Shown: positions 9,700-17,968 of the stretch, in pieces
Numbering within the stretch: the stretch's first letter is position 1
Layout: every line of letters starts with the position of its first letter
Origin: Deltaproteobacteria bacterium
GTDB taxonomy: Bacteria > Desulfobacterota > Binatia > HRBIN30 > CADEER01
NCBI GenBank assembly: GCA_029262455.1
Contig: JAJCZJ010000125.1
Span: 1 to 64,000 of the forward strand
Direction of reading: 5' to 3'
DNA: 64,000 bases
Notes under the pieces: generated by a model
Database searches by the model: none
Told to the model about the DNA's origin: nothing
What the model saw: only the letters and a program-made list of their open reading frames with translations
Position numbers and translations under genes: made by a program

Positions 9700-10119
9700 T
9701 TCCGGAGGAAACACGGCGGTCGTTCAGCCGTCACCTCAGGCATGCCTCGAAGTGCAAACGCGCGTTCGCGAGGGAAATCAAGAGATCGAAAGCGGTGAGA
9801 CGGCATTTCGGTTCCACCCAATGCGACGGCATCGAGAGATGCCATGGGATGCGTCGCGCCGTGGTCTTACCACGAAGCGCGCCGCCCCCTCAAATCCAAG
9901 GCTACATACTAGCGAGATCAGGGGATTGTGCAGCATCGCTTACAGCGAGACCCGATCGTGTGCAGAGGTCTGCACACGATCGTCCAAAACGACTCTCCAG
10001 ATGGCGCCACCACATTCGGCACGCCGTCTGCATCACCACGAGCAAGGCCATCGGCATCCCATTCGTCGAGTGCCCTTCGCGATCGATCTAACGGAACCAA
10101 TGGATATGTAGGTGGGAAG
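9700..10119. other. Divergent intergenic region between two histidine kinase genes
   Basis: About 420 bp with no convincing gene. It holds three inverted repeats: GGCATC-GAGA-GATGCC at 9828-9843, CGTGGT-CTT-ACCACG at 9860-9874, and a perfect 30-bp palindrome at 9953-9982. The arrangement suggests a shared control region for the two divergent kinase genes. I found no sigma54 element with correct spacing here. Confidence 0.6.
9953..9982. promoter_or_regulatory. Perfect 30-bp palindrome, probable operator or enhancer site
   Basis: Arms CGATCGTGTGCAGA and TCTGCACACGATCG are perfectly complementary over 14 bases around a central GG. There is no T-tract on either side, which argues against an intrinsic terminator. 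It sits 138 bp upstream of the soluble kinase start, between divergent kinase genes. The 8-mer CTGCACAC recurs at 6934-6941, upstream of the giant gene promoter. Binding by the local NtrC-type regulator is an inference. Confidence 0.55.
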
Positions 10120-11007
10120 ATGAACCGGCATAAGACCGGAACACGTGCCGCGAATTGGGACCAAGCGCGGTTAGTCGCGCATGAGTTTAAGCTCAAAGAG
10201 ATCGGTACGCGAGTTGCCAGCATCACCCACGAGCTCAAGAACCCTGCAAGCTTGATCTGCGGTAGCCTGCAGAATCTCGGCGAGCAAGTCTCCTCGCTGC
10301 TCCGCTACGTCGATGCGGTTGACTCCGAGCTGAAGGGCGATCCGCGGCTCGCAGACCTGCGCAGCAAGCTGCAAGTGGACTATGCCCTCAACAACATTCC
10401 CTCCCTGCTGAAAATCTGCGCAGAGAACGGACAACGGTTGAGCTATGTGGTCGATCAGTTGCGCGTCTATTCCCGCCCTGGGCCGACCTCGAACTCTGCA
10501 GGTGAGACGACCTCTCTCCGCGGCGTCGTTGAAGAGGCGCTTCGGTTGGTCGGTGAACCGCCTTCTGCCGAATTTGTGTGTATCGAGGTGGCGTCCGCGT
10601 TGGTTGTCCGTGGCTCTTTCGAAGCACTCGTCCTGCTGTTCGGCAATTTAATTGGGAACGCAATCGAATCCACGAGCACGGGGCCCGAGCCAGCTATCAA
10701 CGTGCGTGCATCGCGCGTTCGTGGGGCCAATCGCGTTGGGCACGTCTGCGTGACTGTCGAGGACAACGGCCCCGGGATCAGTCGCGCTGACCGCTCGAGA
10801 ATCTTCGAGCCGTTCTTTACCACGAAGGGCAACGGTTCCGGCCTCGGGTTGGCAATCGCAATGGAGATCGCGCAGCGCCACGGTGGTGACATCGAGGTGC
10901 TCGCCCCGCGCAAGACGGGAGCGCACTTCGCCGTCTACCTGCCACTCGAAAACTCTGCCTCGAACACCGAGACTACGCCAACCGATACGACACGACAGCG
11001 CCTTTGA
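10120..11007 (+). CDS. Soluble sensor-less histidine kinase
   Basis: A 295-residue cytoplasmic kinase. The ATG at 10120 is preceded by GGTGGGAAG, an adequate ribosome site, although the frame is open further upstream. It has an H-box (SITHELKNPASLI), N-box (LLFGNLIGNAIEST) and G-boxes (VEDNGPGIS, GNGSGLGLAIA) but no membrane segments and only about 30 residues before the H-box, so the sensing input must come from elsewhere or be lost. It lies 32 bp upstream of the NtrC-type regulator and is presumably co-transcribed with it. Its kinase core resembles that of the membrane kinase transcribed in the opposite direction. The two kinases may converge on the same regulator; this is inference. Confidence 0.87.
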   Translation: MNRHKTGTRAANWDQARLVAHEFKLKEIGTRVASITHELKNPASLICGSLQNLGEQVSSLLRYVDAVDSELKGDPRLADLRSKLQVDYALNNIPSLLKICAENGQRLSYVVDQLRVYSRPGPTSNSAGETTSLRGVVEEALRLVGEPPSAEFVCIEVASALVVRGSFEALVLLFGNLIGNAIESTSTGPEPAINVRASRVRGANRVGHVCVTVEDNGPGISRADRSRIFEPFFTTKGNGSGLGLAIAMEIAQRHGGDIEVLAPRKTGAHFAVYLPLENSASNTETTPTDTTRQRL

Positions 11008-11039
11008 CGACAGACTCAGCGATGCGATAGGTTTCTGCC

Positions 11040-12491
11040 GTGACCATACCAGCCGTGGAAGCGCCCGACGATTGCAGCGCCGACGCACAGGCGATTCTGA
11101 TCCTGGACGACGAGTCCGGCAGCGTAAACTTGCTCCGCATCACACTGGGGCTCGATCACAAAGTGTACACTGCCACAGATGGGGCGTCGGCTCTCCGGTT
11201 GTTGGCAAACCATGCGGACATTGCCCTCGCCATCATCGATCAGCGCATGCCCGAGATGAGTGGGAGCGAGTTCATCGAGAAGACCATCGATCCCTACCCC
11301 AATCTCGTTCGCGTCATTCTAACCGGCTACACCGATTTCGATTCTCTGATTCACGCCATCAATGCCGGGCGCGTATACCGTTACCTCACCAAACCGTGGA
11401 ACAAGGACGAGCTTCTGGCAACCGTACAGCAAGGTCTCGATCTCCACCGTCTCACGATCGACAACCTACGCCTGCAACGCGAGCTGCAGGAGGCGAACTG
11501 CAACCTGCGCATCGAGAACTCCCATCTAAAACGAGAAGCGAAGGGGAGGAACCGCTTCGAAGGCATCATCGGCAACAGCGCGGCGCTCCGCAAGACTCTC
11601 GATCTCGTCGAACGAGTCACTGCAACTGATTCCACGGTACTGCTGCTCAGCGAGACCGGTACCGGAAAGGAGCTGGTGGCCCGGGCGATTCACTACAACG
11701 GGTCGCGGAGCGACAAGCCCTTCATCGCCGAAAATTGTGGTGCGATAGCCCCGGAGCTATTGACCAGTGAGCTCTTTGGCTATCGCCGGGGTGCGTTTAC
11801 GGGTGCAAGCGAGGACCATAAAGGATTGTTCGAAGTCGCCGACAACGGCACACTCTTCCTCGACGAGATCGGCGATTGTCCGCCGGAGCTGCAAACACGA
11901 CTCCTGCGCGTTCTCGACCACGGGGAGATCCGGCGAGTTGGCGAAAGCGCCACGCGGAAGGTCGATGTGCGGATCATCGCCGCAACCCACCACGACCTCG
12001 AAAAGGACGTCGAGGCCGGGACCTTTCGCCAGGACCTGTTCTTCCGCCTGAGTGTATTTGCCGTGACGCTACCGCCGCTACGAGAGCGCGTGGAAGATAT
12101 CTGCCTCCTCGCAGAGCATTTCGTCGCCGCCTTGAACGCGCCCGGTGGAAAGCAAGTGCTCGGGTGCTCGCCTGCAGCTCTCGCCGCGCTCAGTACCGGC
12201 CAGTTCCCGGGAAATGTAAGGCAGCTGCAGAACGAGATCGAGCGTGCCTTCGTGCTGGCCGACGACGGCGGATTCATCACGCCCGATCTCCTATCGCCAC
12301 AATTCCTCCAGGACCCAGCGACCGCGCCTCAAAGTGACGGCAAGCTCCGCGGCCAAATAGAAGACTTCGAGCGCGAGTTGATTCGCGAAGCCCTTGCGAG
12401 AAACGGCGGCAACCAGACCCGCACCGCGGTAGCGCTGGACGTCTCGCGGCGAACATTGATCGACAAGCTGAACAAGTACGGGATTCGCTGA
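11040..12491 (+). CDS. NtrC-family sigma54-dependent response regulator
   Basis: A 483-residue enhancer-binding protein starting at GTG 11040. The receiver domain (about residues 15-125) has the acidic pocket in LDDES, the phospho-acceptor Asp in [11 protein letters not shown] and the Lys in YLTKPW. The AAA+ domain (about 175-410) has a Walker A SETGTGKE, the sigma54-contacting GAFTGA loop in [10 protein letters not shown], and Walker B FLDEIGD. A Fis-type helix-turn-helix ends the protein ([20 protein letters not shown]). It should activate sigma54 promoters when phosphorylated, most likely by the kinase just upstream. Two matching -24/-12 elements lie nearby, each pointing into a secreted propeller gene (6855-6869 and 12706-12720). 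Confidence 0.93.
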   Translation: MTIPAVEAPDDCSADAQAILILDDESGSVNLLRITLGLDHKVYTATDGASALRLLANHADIALAIIDQRMPEMSGSEFIEKTIDPYPNLVRVILTGYTDFDSLIHAINAGRVYRYLTKPWNKDELLATVQQGLDLHRLTIDNLRLQRELQEANCNLRIENSHLKREAKGRNRFEGIIGNSAALRKTLDLVERVTATDSTVLLLSETGTGKELVARAIHYNGSRSDKPFIAENCGAIAPELLTSELFGYRRGAFTGASEDHKGLFEVADNGTLFLDEIGDCPPELQTRLLRVLDHGEIRRVGESATRKVDVRIIAATHHDLEKDVEAGTFRQDLFFRLSVFAVTLPPLRERVEDICLLAEHFVAALNAPGGKQVLGCSPAALAALSTGQFPGNVRQLQNEIERAFVLADDGGFITPDLLSPQFLQDPATAPQSDGKLRGQIEDFERELIREALARNGGNQTRTAVALDVSRRTLIDKLNKYGIR

Positions 12492-12802
12492 CCTCCCCGA
12501 CGCGGCTCGAATAGCGCGCAAGGGCCACGCCCACAAGCAGGTCAGAGAATCGGCGGGTCAGCCCACTCGAGGTCGCTTGCCACCTCTTCAATCTGCGCGC
12601 CGAGCGGTTCTTTGCACAGTGCGAGGCGCTAGTTGTGCGGGTCTCCGCGCAACTTCGATCCAGAGCAGGTCACCTCCCCCCGCGAGGCCGAACCCGCAAG
12701 ACAGCTGGCATGGCTCTTGCGAAACCTACCATGCAATCAATCCCGCGAGACCGAGCACTGGACACTGGACCACGAACAATCGAGGACGGAGAAACGAAGA
12801 TC
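12492..12802. other. Intergenic leader region of the second propeller gene
   Basis: About 310 bp without a supported gene. It contains the sigma54-type promoter at 12706-12720 and, about 90 bp upstream of it, an inverted repeat GCACA-N15-TGTGC (12614-12638) at a distance usual for activator sites. No terminator hairpin followed by T residues is visible after the regulator gene. Confidence 0.55.
12706..12720 (+). promoter_or_regulatory. Sigma54 (-24/-12) promoter-like element for the second propeller gene
   Basis: The sequence TGGCATGGCTCTTGC, preceded by C, matches YTGGCACG-N4-TTGC with exact GG-to-GC spacing and one mismatch in the -24 element (T for C). Transcription would start near 12732, giving a leader of about 70 bases before the ATG at 12803. 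The gene directly upstream encodes a sigma54 activator. Evidence is sequence match and context only. Confidence 0.65.
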
Positions 12803-15436
12803 ATGACAGCATTCAGAATAAGCGGAATCCCGATCGCAGTCGTCTTCCTCATCGTCGCGATTCAGGTTCGAGCCGATCTGCCACTCACTTTCAGGGGGTA
12901 CGTGGAAGATGATGTTGGTTTTGACGGCGTGGCGGCGGTCGCAGTGAGTCCGGACAGCCGGTATGTCTACGTGACGAGTTCCCAAGACGACGCCCTCACG
13001 GTCTTGGAGCGAGAAGCTTCTGGTCTATTGCGTCTCCTGCAGGTCGTCAGGGATGGGGATCAGAGTGGCGAGATCGACGGCCTAGACGACGCAAAAGCTG
13101 TGGCAGTGAGCGCCGACGGTCGTCACTTGTATGCAGCCGGCGGAGGTGACAATGCCGTCGCAGTATTCGCGCGCGACGCCGAGCACGGAGGCCTGACCTT
13201 CATCGAAGTATCGCGAGACGGTGGGCTAAACGGACTCAATGCGATCGCGGTGACCCCGGAGGGATCTCACGTGATCGCAGTGTCGACCACAGATGAAGCC
13301 GTGGTGGTGTTCTCTCGCGACCGCGCAACAGGGAAATTAAGCTTCCTGCAGTCGCTGCGGGACGGTCAACAGGGCGTGGATGGATTGTCGAGCGCGACTT
13401 GGTTGGCGATTAGTCCCGACGGGAACAATGTTTATGTAGCCGCCCGGTACGATGACCATGCTGTTACGGTTTTCGGTCGGGACATTGGGACAGGAAGACT
13501 GACCTTCCTCGAAACACACAAGGACGAAGAAGGCATAGCTGAGCTTCGTGGATCGAATTCAGTTGTCGTCAGTCCGGACGGAGATCAGGTTTATTCGGTC
13601 GGGGACTTCGGTACGATCGTGATTTTCGATCGAATACCAGGGGCCGGAACCCTGCGCTTTCGCGAACAACAAACGCTGCCGCGTCGATCATGTGGTGGTT
13701 GCGCACGGTCTCTCGCGGTAGATCCATTCGGGGACAACCTCTACGTCGTGGGCGTAGGCATTCATCAATCGGAACTTGGCGTGTTCGCCCGCGACTCTGC
13801 GTCGGGCGCCCTCGCCTTTCTTGACCATGCGACCTTCAGTACCGATGGAGCGGATCACCGTCCCGGCACACCAGTCGTCAGCCCAGATGGGGAATATGTG
13901 TACGTTTCCGATGGGCCCGGGGAAGGGGGCCTTGATCTGGCGGGGGGGCTGATCGTGCTCGTGCGGGAGCCGTTGGATGGCACGCTTGATCTGACACAGA
14001 TCCTTCGGCGAGGGGTAGGACCAAATGATGGGCTGGATTCAGCCTCGATGGTGGCTTCTAGTCCGGATGGTTTGCACCTCTATGTAGTGAGCCAGTCCGA
14101 GGGCTCGGTGGCGGTGTTTGCGCGCGATCCGGCGGACGATGCGCCTGAGTTCTTGCAGGTGGTAAGGGACGGAGAGAATGGAGCCGACGGCCTTGCGGGA
14201 GCAACCGCGGTCGCATTGAGCGCCGACGGGCAGCACGTATACGTCACCGGGAGGGCCGATAATGCCTTGGTGGTGTTCGCGCGAGACGGCGCCACCGGAT
14301 TGCTTCGGCTTGTCCAAATTGAGCGCGACCGAGTCGATGGTGTGACGGGGCTTAGCGCGGCATCCTCGGTCGTGGTGAGCCCAGACGGCGCGCACGTCTA
14401 CGTCACCAGTGGCATTCATAGGCACTCGTGCAGTAGTTATAGCTATGGCGACACGTCCCCGGGGGCCCCTTCGATGGCGATCTTTTCGCGAGATGCCGGC
14501 AGCGGAGCGCTGAGCTTTGTCGATTCCCTGGAAAACGGTTTCGACGGTGTAGACACCCCAACGTCGGTTACGACAAGTCCCAACGGTGAGCACGTCTACG
14601 TGACCGCGATTGGGAGTTCCTCCCTAGCCGTATTTGCGCGAGATGCGGAAACAGGGCTCCTGCAACTCGTTGACTACGAACAAGATGGCGTGGACGGCGC
14701 CGATGGGTTGGAGGCGCCGGTGTCCGCAGTTGTCAGTCCGGACGGGCGGCATGTGTACGTTACTGCGCTGCATGATGGCCCCGGCGACGAACGGGGTTTT
14801 CGAGGGGCTGTGGGGGTCTTTGCCCGGGACGCCGACTCCGGGGAGCTCAGTTTCGTGGAAGCCGTGAGAAGCTTCGACGGAGGGACGACAGACACCAGCG
14901 GCCCCGTGTTGTCGCTGGCCGTAAGCCACGATGGTCAGCAAGTCTTCGCGACAGTTGCATCTGGTTTCCTAGACACGATTGGGGTTTTCCAGCGAGATCA
15001 AGAGACCGGGCGGCTGGAATTCTCCCAGGCGGAGACCCAAGGCTTCGGAGATATCGTCACCGGTATCGGCGGCGCAAGCTCGGTCGTGGTGAGCCCAGAT
15101 GATCAGCATTTGTACGTGACTGGCCCATGCGATGATGCAATGGCGTACTTTTCAATAGGCGGTGGGCCACCGATTCCTACACCGAGCACTACCCCGCTCC
15201 CGACGCTCACCGCCACCGTTGCGCCATCGGCGACAGCGACAGATCCTCCGACGCTCACCGCCAGTCCTGCACCGCCCCTTGCCGGCGAGGACGACAACAG
15301 CGGATGTGCGATCGTCGCCCCCAAGCGAGATCGATCGCCCGCAGGCTTCCTCATTGCGACGTTCGCCCTGCTTGTTGGCGGACTGCGCCGCCGCCGCTCT
15401 CACACGCGCGCCACGCATACCGGGGACGTTCCATAA
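12803..15436 (+). CDS. Secreted lactonase-type beta-propeller protein with C-terminal sorting signal
   Basis: An 877-residue exported protein starting at ATG 12803, which gives a clean signal peptide (MTAFRISGIPIAVVFLIVAI) with GGAG upstream; the frame extends to 12635, but that extension has no signal. The body holds about a dozen YVTN/lactonase-type blades with repeats such as VVSPDGAHVYVTS and AVFARDA. A Thr/Pro-rich linker leads to a tail with a lone Cys (SGCAIVAP), a hydrophobic helix and a basic cluster (GGLRRRRS). That tail resembles the MYXO-/JDVT-CTERM class of cleavable surface-sorting signals. The function of the propeller is unknown; lactonase activity should not be assumed. A sigma54-type promoter precedes it. 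Confidence 0.85.
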   Translation: MTAFRISGIPIAVVFLIVAIQVRADLPLTFRGYVEDDVGFDGVAAVAVSPDSRYVYVTSSQDDALTVLEREASGLLRLLQVVRDGDQSGEIDGLDDAKAVAVSADGRHLYAAGGGDNAVAVFARDAEHGGLTFIEVSRDGGLNGLNAIAVTPEGSHVIAVSTTDEAVVVFSRDRATGKLSFLQSLRDGQQGVDGLSSATWLAISPDGNNVYVAARYDDHAVTVFGRDIGTGRLTFLETHKDEEGIAELRGSNSVVVSPDGDQVYSVGDFGTIVIFDRIPGAGTLRFREQQTLPRRSCGGCARSLAVDPFGDNLYVVGVGIHQSELGVFARDSASGALAFLDHATFSTDGADHRPGTPVVSPDGEYVYVSDGPGEGGLDLAGGLIVLVREPLDGTLDLTQILRRGVGPNDGLDSASMVASSPDGLHLYVVSQSEGSVAVFARDPADDAPEFLQVVRDGENGADGLAGATAVALSADGQHVYVTGRADNALVVFARDGATGLLRLVQIERDRVDGVTGLSAASSVVVSPDGAHVYVTSGIHRHSCSSYSYGDTSPGAPSMAIFSRDAGSGALSFVDSLENGFDGVDTPTSVTTSPNGEHVYVTAIGSSSLAVFARDAETGLLQLVDYEQDGVDGADGLEAPVSAVVSPDGRHVYVTALHDGPGDERGFRGAVGVFARDADSGELSFVEAVRSFDGGTTDTSGPVLSLAVSHDGQQVFATVASGFLDTIGVFQRDQETGRLEFSQAETQGFGDIVTGIGGASSVVVSPDDQHLYVTGPCDDAMAYFSIGGGPPIPTPSTTPLPTLTATVAPSATATDPPTLTASPAPPLAGEDDNSGCAIVAPKRDRSPAGFLIATFALLVGGLRRRRSHTRATHTGDVP

Positions 15437-15475
15437 CCGCCCACGACTAGCCAAGTCATCGGCGGCTGTCGTCGC

Positions 15476-16657
15476 CTACAGGAAGCGGTTCCAAGCTGCT
15501 TCGCGGCGACGGGAAATCGCGGCGCGACGTGTCGCTTCGTCAACCTGTGGGTGGTCTACCGGAAGCGCGCCGCGTACTCCGTCCAACGGGATCACGCTGC
15601 TGCGCGGCACGGGTTTATCCTGTGACCACACCCATCGGTAGACGAAAAGCCCTCGCTCGCGCCCATCGATGTCGATCCAGTTCGGCACGCCGGGGTCGCG
15701 ATGTGCGAGCACGACGCGCACTTTGCCGTCGGCGTCGAAGTGGAGTTGGTGGCCCGAAAGGCTGGTCTGCCGTTCTGCGAAGTCTCCGCTCTCGAGCCAC
15801 GCCATCGTGTGGATCGTGAAACCCATGTACTCGGCCTCGGGTCTTTCGCATTCAATCAACAGCGCCTCGCCTTCCGCGAGCTGCCAGAAGCAGCTGCCGT
15901 AGAGAATGTTGTCGGCTCCGCCCTTCGCGGGCGCCGGCTTTCCGGCTTGGTTTGGAGTCGCGTGCTCCCAACCGCGTTCTGTGTAGACATTCCAGAAGCG
16001 CGCCGTCTTCTCGATCCACGTCGCCGAACGATCAAGGGCGTTCGCAACGAATGCGGGGTTGAGTAGTGGGCGGGAAACGCCCTCGGCGCCAAGGCGCTCG
16101 ATATGGAACGCCGGTGCGGCGTCGCGCTCCCAATCGCTCTGGAAAATGCGAATGGTAAACAGCCGACCCTTCTCGTGCATGGGCATCCAGTTGCCCGGTC
16201 GCGGCTCGCCCGTGAGAAAGATCTCGAGGGTTCCGTCTTCGCCGACCTCGAAGCCCTCGAGCGAATGCTCGCCGAAGACGCCGTATTCACCCAGCTGCAT
16301 CTCGCCTTCGTTGAGCGAGAAGATCGCCTGTCGAACGTCTTTGACGTTGGCCCAGATCCGGTAGTCGTAGTGTGAGTCGACATTGGCCCGCAGATAGCAG
16401 TTGTCGGGATTCGGCCCCCCCCATTGGTTGTGCGGCGTTTCGTAGCGGATGAAGAACGGATGGGCGGGGTCCCCGGCCTCGACCTCCATCTGCGTTGCGT
16501 GCACGACCAGCCGCGTCAACCAACGAAAGCCTTCCGCCCGATCAAAGGGACTGGTGGGAAAACCGTCGCCGATGATCGCATCCCCCGTCGCTTTCAGTCG
16601 ATCGCAGAAATCCCGCCAGGCTTCACCAGTCATGAGGCGTTGTTCGTCAGATGTCAT
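15476..16657 (-). CDS. DUF1214-family protein
   Basis: A 393-residue protein resembling DUF1214 proteins, whose biochemical role is not established. Seen: an N-terminal helical region and a beta-rich C-terminal half with motifs such as ETPHNQWGGPNPDNCYLRA, LTGEPRPGNWMPM and YGSCFWQLAEGEALLIE. No signal peptide or membrane segment is apparent. The ATG at 16657 is chosen over GTG 16666 because GGAAG lies eight bases upstream of it. It converges with the propeller gene, ending 39 bp from its stop, and diverges from the phd-vapC pair. A role in lipid or steroid metabolism is often guessed from such neighbourhoods, but nothing here shows it. Confidence 0.8.
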   Translation of the reverse strand: MTSDEQRLMTGEAWRDFCDRLKATGDAIIGDGFPTSPFDRAEGFRWLTRLVVHATQMEVEAGDPAHPFFIRYETPHNQWGGPNPDNCYLRANVDSHYDYRIWANVKDVRQAIFSLNEGEMQLGEYGVFGEHSLEGFEVGEDGTLEIFLTGEPRPGNWMPMHEKGRLFTIRIFQSDWERDAAPAFHIERLGAEGVSRPLLNPAFVANALDRSATWIEKTARFWNVYTERGWEHATPNQAGKPAPAKGGADNILYGSCFWQLAEGEALLIECERPEAEYMGFTIHTMAWLESGDFAERQTSLSGHQLHFDADGKVRVVLAHRDPGVPNWIDIDGRERGLFVYRWVWSQDKPVPRSSVIPLDGVRGALPVDHPQVDEATRRAAISRRREAAWNRFL

Positions 16658-16755
16658 CTTGCTCACTTCCGCTTTGGGTTGGCGCTCGGTTGGAAAACGC
16701 GTTTAGCAGCCCCACCGACTCGTTCAACGGGCGCTTCGGCGGCAACCCATCTCAA

Positions 16756-16783
16756 TTGACCTAGTCTGCTGACCAGGTTAAAT
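16756..16783 (+). promoter_or_regulatory. Putative sigma70 promoter of the phd-vapC pair, near-leaderless
   Basis: TTGACC (16756-16761) and TTAAAT (16778-16783) are 16 bp apart. The expected start of transcription, near 16790, is only about two bases before the antitoxin ATG at 16792, and no purine-rich ribosome site precedes that ATG. The message may therefore be leaderless. Confidence 0.4.
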
Positions 16784-16791
16784 ACCAATTC

Positions 16792-17019
16792 ATGAAAACA
16801 ATGCTCATTTCGGAGTTCAAAGCGAAATGTATCGCGGTGCTCAAGGAGGTCCAGCGCTCGCAGGAGGCTGTGTTGGTCACGCTTCGCGGTGTACCAATGG
16901 CGCGCGTTGAGCCGCTTCGCGAAGGCGCCCCGAAGAAAGAGATCGGCGCCCTTGCCGGCACCGTCGAAGTCAAGGCCGACATCGTTCATGCCGACACCAC
17001 GGCCGATTGGGAATCTTGA
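16792..17019 (+). CDS. Phd/YefM-type antitoxin
   Basis: A 75-residue antitoxin of the Phd/YefM fold. The N-terminal part (MLISEFKAKCIAVLKEVQRS, then VLVTLRGVPMARVEPL) matches the DNA-binding dimer core of this family. The C-terminal 25 residues are acidic and presumably wrap the toxin. Antitoxins of this type usually repress their own promoter. The stop codon lies two bases before the GTG of the PIN-domain toxin gene, so the two are translated as a unit. No ribosome site is visible before the ATG. Confidence 0.85.
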   Translation: MKTMLISEFKAKCIAVLKEVQRSQEAVLVTLRGVPMARVEPLREGAPKKEIGALAGTVEVKADIVHADTTADWES

Positions 17020-17021
17020 GA

Positions 17022-17423
17022 GTGGACCTGCTGCTCGACACCCATGTTTGGATCTGGTCGCAAAGCGACACCGCCCAACTCGGCCCAAGAACCAAGCGAT
17101 TGCTCTTGGCCGAACGCAACCAGAATCACGTTTGCACGATATCCACCCTCGAACTGGCACGCCTGACGGCACACGGAGCAGTCAGCATGTCGATGCCACT
17201 GCGCGACTGGGTCGATGCCGCAGTGACGGCCCTCGCGGCCAAAACCGTCGAGGTCTCGCATCCGATTGCGATCGAGGCGTACGCATTACCCGGCTCCTTC
17301 CACGAGGATCCGGCCGACCGGCTCCTCGTTGCGGCGGCGCGCTGTCACTCGCTGACGTTGCTCACTGCGGACGAGAGGATCCTCGAGTACTCCAACGTTC
17401 CAACGCGAGACGCGCGACAGTAG
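17022..17423 (+). CDS. VapC-like PIN-domain toxin
   Basis: A 133-residue PIN-domain ribonuclease, the toxin of the pair. The GTG at 17022 begins the typical MDLLLDTHVWIW; a TTG at 17007 would overlap the antitoxin by 13 bases and is the alternative. The four acidic active-site positions are visible: Asp in LLDTHVW, Glu in ISTLELARL, Asp in HEDPADRLL and Asp in LLTADERIL. It is expected to cut RNA in a metal-dependent way unless bound by the Phd-type antitoxin. The exact RNA target cannot be told from sequence. Confidence 0.87.
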   Translation: MDLLLDTHVWIWSQSDTAQLGPRTKRLLLAERNQNHVCTISTLELARLTAHGAVSMSMPLRDWVDAAVTALAAKTVEVSHPIAIEAYALPGSFHEDPADRLLVAAARCHSLTLLTADERILEYSNVPTRDARQ

Positions 17424-17496
17424 GCTGGGCCACATTCGATTCACCAAACTGCTGGTGGCAACAGCTGCGTCTCTCAAGGAGCGGGAATCGATTACT

Positions 17497-17964
17497 CTAA
17501 CTCTCGGCGGTGAGGTCCAGATCCATCAGCAGCGCGTTCTCTCCGGGGCCATAGTAGTCGTAGCGTTTTCCGACTTCCGCAAATCCCCGCGCCCGATAGA
17601 GCGCAAGCGCCGCAGCGTTGGATCCGCGCACTTCCAATGACATCGAGCGCGCGCCTTCGCTCCGACCGGAGGACACGACGAAGTTCAACATCGCACCACC
17701 AAGGCCTTGTCGGCGCGCGTTCGAGACCGTCGCGATACTTTGCAATTGGAGTTCGTCTGCGACGATCCACCAGCAGGCGTAACCCAAAAGAGCGCCACCC
17801 GGGCCACGGCGCATGGTCGCGAGTCGGGAAAAGTCGATCTCGATTTCGCGCAGGAACTGGCGCTCGCTCCATGGGGATGGAAACGATTCGCGTTCGATCG
17901 CGAGCACCGCAGGCAAATCGGCCTGCGTCATGGGTTCGAAAACCAGCGCGCGTTCGCACGCCAT
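17497..17964 (-). CDS. rimI: Ribosomal protein bS18-alanine N-acetyltransferase
   Basis: A 155-residue GNAT-fold acetyltransferase. Seen: MTQADLPAVLAIERESFPSPWSERQF at the N-terminus, the acetyl-CoA loop ARRQGLGGAML, and ALYRARGFAEVGKRYDYY near the end, all typical of RimI, which acetylates the N-terminal alanine of ribosomal protein bS18. The ATG at 17964 starts four bases after the stop of the FabH gene, so it is the last gene of that operon; an upstream GTG at 18012 would overlap fabH and is not preferred. Other GNAT substrates cannot be excluded. Confidence 0.85.
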   Translation of the reverse strand: MACERALVFEPMTQADLPAVLAIERESFPSPWSERQFLREIEIDFSRLATMRRGPGGALLGYACWWIVADELQLQSIATVSNARRQGLGGAMLNFVVSSGRSEGARSMSLEVRGSNAAALALYRARGFAEVGKRYDYYGPGENALLMDLDLTAES

Positions 17965-17968
17965 GTGC

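Noticed and set aside
9828-9843. Sigma54-like TGGCAT...ATGC upstream of the membrane kinase (minus strand)
   Set aside because: The spacing is one base too long; the sequence is better described as the inverted repeat GGCATC-GAGA-GATGCC.
12635-12802. Earlier start for the second propeller protein
   Set aside because: It would bury the signal peptide behind 56 charged residues and start upstream of the sigma54-type promoter.
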